In this document: positions 5,484 to 6,096 of the stretch, one piece after another
Layout of the letters: each line of letters starts with the position of its first letter
How positions within the stretch are numbered: position 1 is the first letter of the stretch
Assembly (NCBI GenBank): GCA_021813595.1
Contig: JAKAKF010000233.1
Span: 1 to 6,096 of the forward strand
Source of the DNA: a bacterium
Lineage (GTDB): Bacteria > SZUA-79 > Acidulodesulfobacterales > Acidulodesulfobacteraceae
Length of the DNA: 6,096 nucleotides
Reading direction: 5' to 3'
Made by a program: the position numbers and the translations under genes
The notes under the pieces: generated by a model
The model's database searches: none
What the model was told of the DNA's origin: nothing
The model's input: only the letters and a program-made list of their open reading frames with translations

Positions 5484-6096
5484 TTATTCGTATCTCAGCG
5501 CTTCGACGGGGTTCATACGCGAGGCTTTATATGCGGGATAAAAGCCGAAAAATATTCCTACGCACAAAGAAAAAACGAGGGAGATTATTATCGGCTCGGT
5601 AGTAACGATAGTTTTAAGGGGGGAAAAAGCCGAAATTGCGCTTGAAATTCCAAAGCCGAGACCTATGCCGAGTATTCCGCCGAAAAGGCTTAATACGGAA
5701 GATTCTATCAGAAACTGCTTTAGAATGTCGGATTTTTTTGCGCCTATCGCCATTCTTATGCCGATTTCTTTGGTTCTCTCGGTAACGGAAACAAGCATTA
5801 TATTCATTATGCCTATGCCCCCTACAAGCAGAGAAACGGCGGCTATGCTTGCTAAAAGAATCGTAAATGTATTCGCGCTGGAGTTTGCGGTTGCCGCGAG
5901 TTCGGTAAGATTCCTGACGAAAAAGTCGTCGGGTTTATGAAGAGGTATATGATGCCTTTGCCTTAAAAGCGCCGTAATTTCGGACTCTGCCGTTACCGTA
6001 TCTTTATTTGATTTTGCGGATACGGCTATAGCATGCACCCAGGTCGTTCCGGCAATTTTCTCCAGCATCGTAGTTATGGGTATTACCACCGTATCG
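5484..6096 (-). CDS. MacB/FtsX-type ABC transporter permease, C-terminal part (cut by window edge)
   Basis: The frame is open from the right edge (position 6096) to TAA at 5486-5484. The GTG at 6089 is internal, since DT codons precede it, so the true start lies outside the window. The visible ~200 residues are the end of a periplasmic core domain (ITALLRQRHHI, a MacB-like motif) and the C-terminal FtsX domain. That domain has one membrane helix with SLLVGGIGIMNIMLVSVTER, the cytoplasmic coupling segment TKEIGIRMAIGAKKSDI, two further helices (LFGGILGIGLGFGISSAI and LVFSLCVGIFFGFYPAY), and the classic end ASRMNPVEALRYE. Such permeases do not pump through a channel; they move the periplasmic domain by mechanotransmission, driving export with a membrane-fusion protein and TolC (MacAB) or extracting lipoproteins. 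Cargo cannot be told from this part; the partner genes would lie upstream, outside the window. Confidence 0.92.
   Translation of the reverse strand, partial: DTVVIPITTMLEKIAGTTWVHAIAVSAKSNKDTVTAESEITALLRQRHHIPLHKPDDFFVRNLTELAATANSSANTFTILLASIAAVSLLVGGIGIMNIMLVSVTERTKEIGIRMAIGAKKSDILKQFLIESSVLSLFGGILGIGLGFGISSAISAFSPLKTIVTTEPIIISLVFSLCVGIFFGFYPAYKASRMNPVEALRYE

Noticed and set aside
5665..5940. Plus-strand open frame of 91 codons inside the permease
   Set aside because: Antisense to a conserved FtsX domain, with no motif of its own.
5484..6089. Complete 201-residue permease starting at GTG 6089
   Set aside because: The frame is open to the window edge and the family is much longer; the GTG is an internal Val codon.
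1..6096. CRISPR array, tRNA, rRNA or a complete insertion sequence
   Set aside because: No regularly spaced repeats, no cloverleaf or rRNA-like segment, and no transposase or matching terminal repeats were seen on reading both strands.

Overview
The window is AT-rich bacterial DNA, compact and operon-organised. It comes from an organism with a Gram-negative type envelope: it encodes a periplasmic Spy/CpxP-like protein, an OmpR-type two-component system and a MacB-type permease. The species cannot be named from the sequence. The histidine kinase resembles the ArsS/CpxA-like kinases I recall from Epsilonproteobacteria, but that alone does not fix the taxonomy.

Left part (1-805, minus strand): a short-form serine O-acetyltransferase (cysE), followed 21 bp downstream by the N-terminus of an Rrf2-family regulator that runs off the left edge. 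This is a typical cysteine / Fe-S cluster metabolism operon. A weak candidate promoter with a 19-bp dyad lies upstream of cysE. The 806-1111 gap between the divergent genes holds no gene, only candidate promoters and a 10-bp palindrome.

Middle part (1112-4231, plus strand): an envelope-stress-like cassette. It encodes a very basic, Met-rich secreted Spy/CpxP-like protein, then a structured 3' UTR with a strong intrinsic terminator, then an OmpR/PhoB-type response regulator and its histidine kinase (8-bp overlap). A secreted protein gene closes the cassette 38 bp later. That last gene is broken. An in-frame TGA falls exactly where its internal 48-residue-spaced repeat predicts glycine, and one base is missing in a CCGTAT hexamer array. 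Restoring both gives a continuous 191-residue protein with a signal peptide, two related modules, a Pro-Tyr-rich linker and a Gly/Arg-rich tail.

Right part (4283-6096, minus strand): the 3' end of a MacB/FtsX-type ABC permease gene, cut by the window edge, then a sulfotransferase gene (5392 to 4283). The sulfotransferase reads in one frame through its whole length but is interrupted by TGA and TAA 18 nt apart. Both look like single-base changes from Gly and Glu codons. The two damaged genes are convergent neighbours, while all conserved genes nearby are intact. Decay of an accessory segment (or local sequence error) is therefore the simplest reading, ahead of genetic recoding.

The most interesting points are the paired broken genes with their G-to-T type stops, the possible CpxQ-like 3' UTR small RNA behind the Spy/CpxP-like gene, and the four-gene cassette of periplasmic sensor, regulator, kinase and secreted repeat protein.
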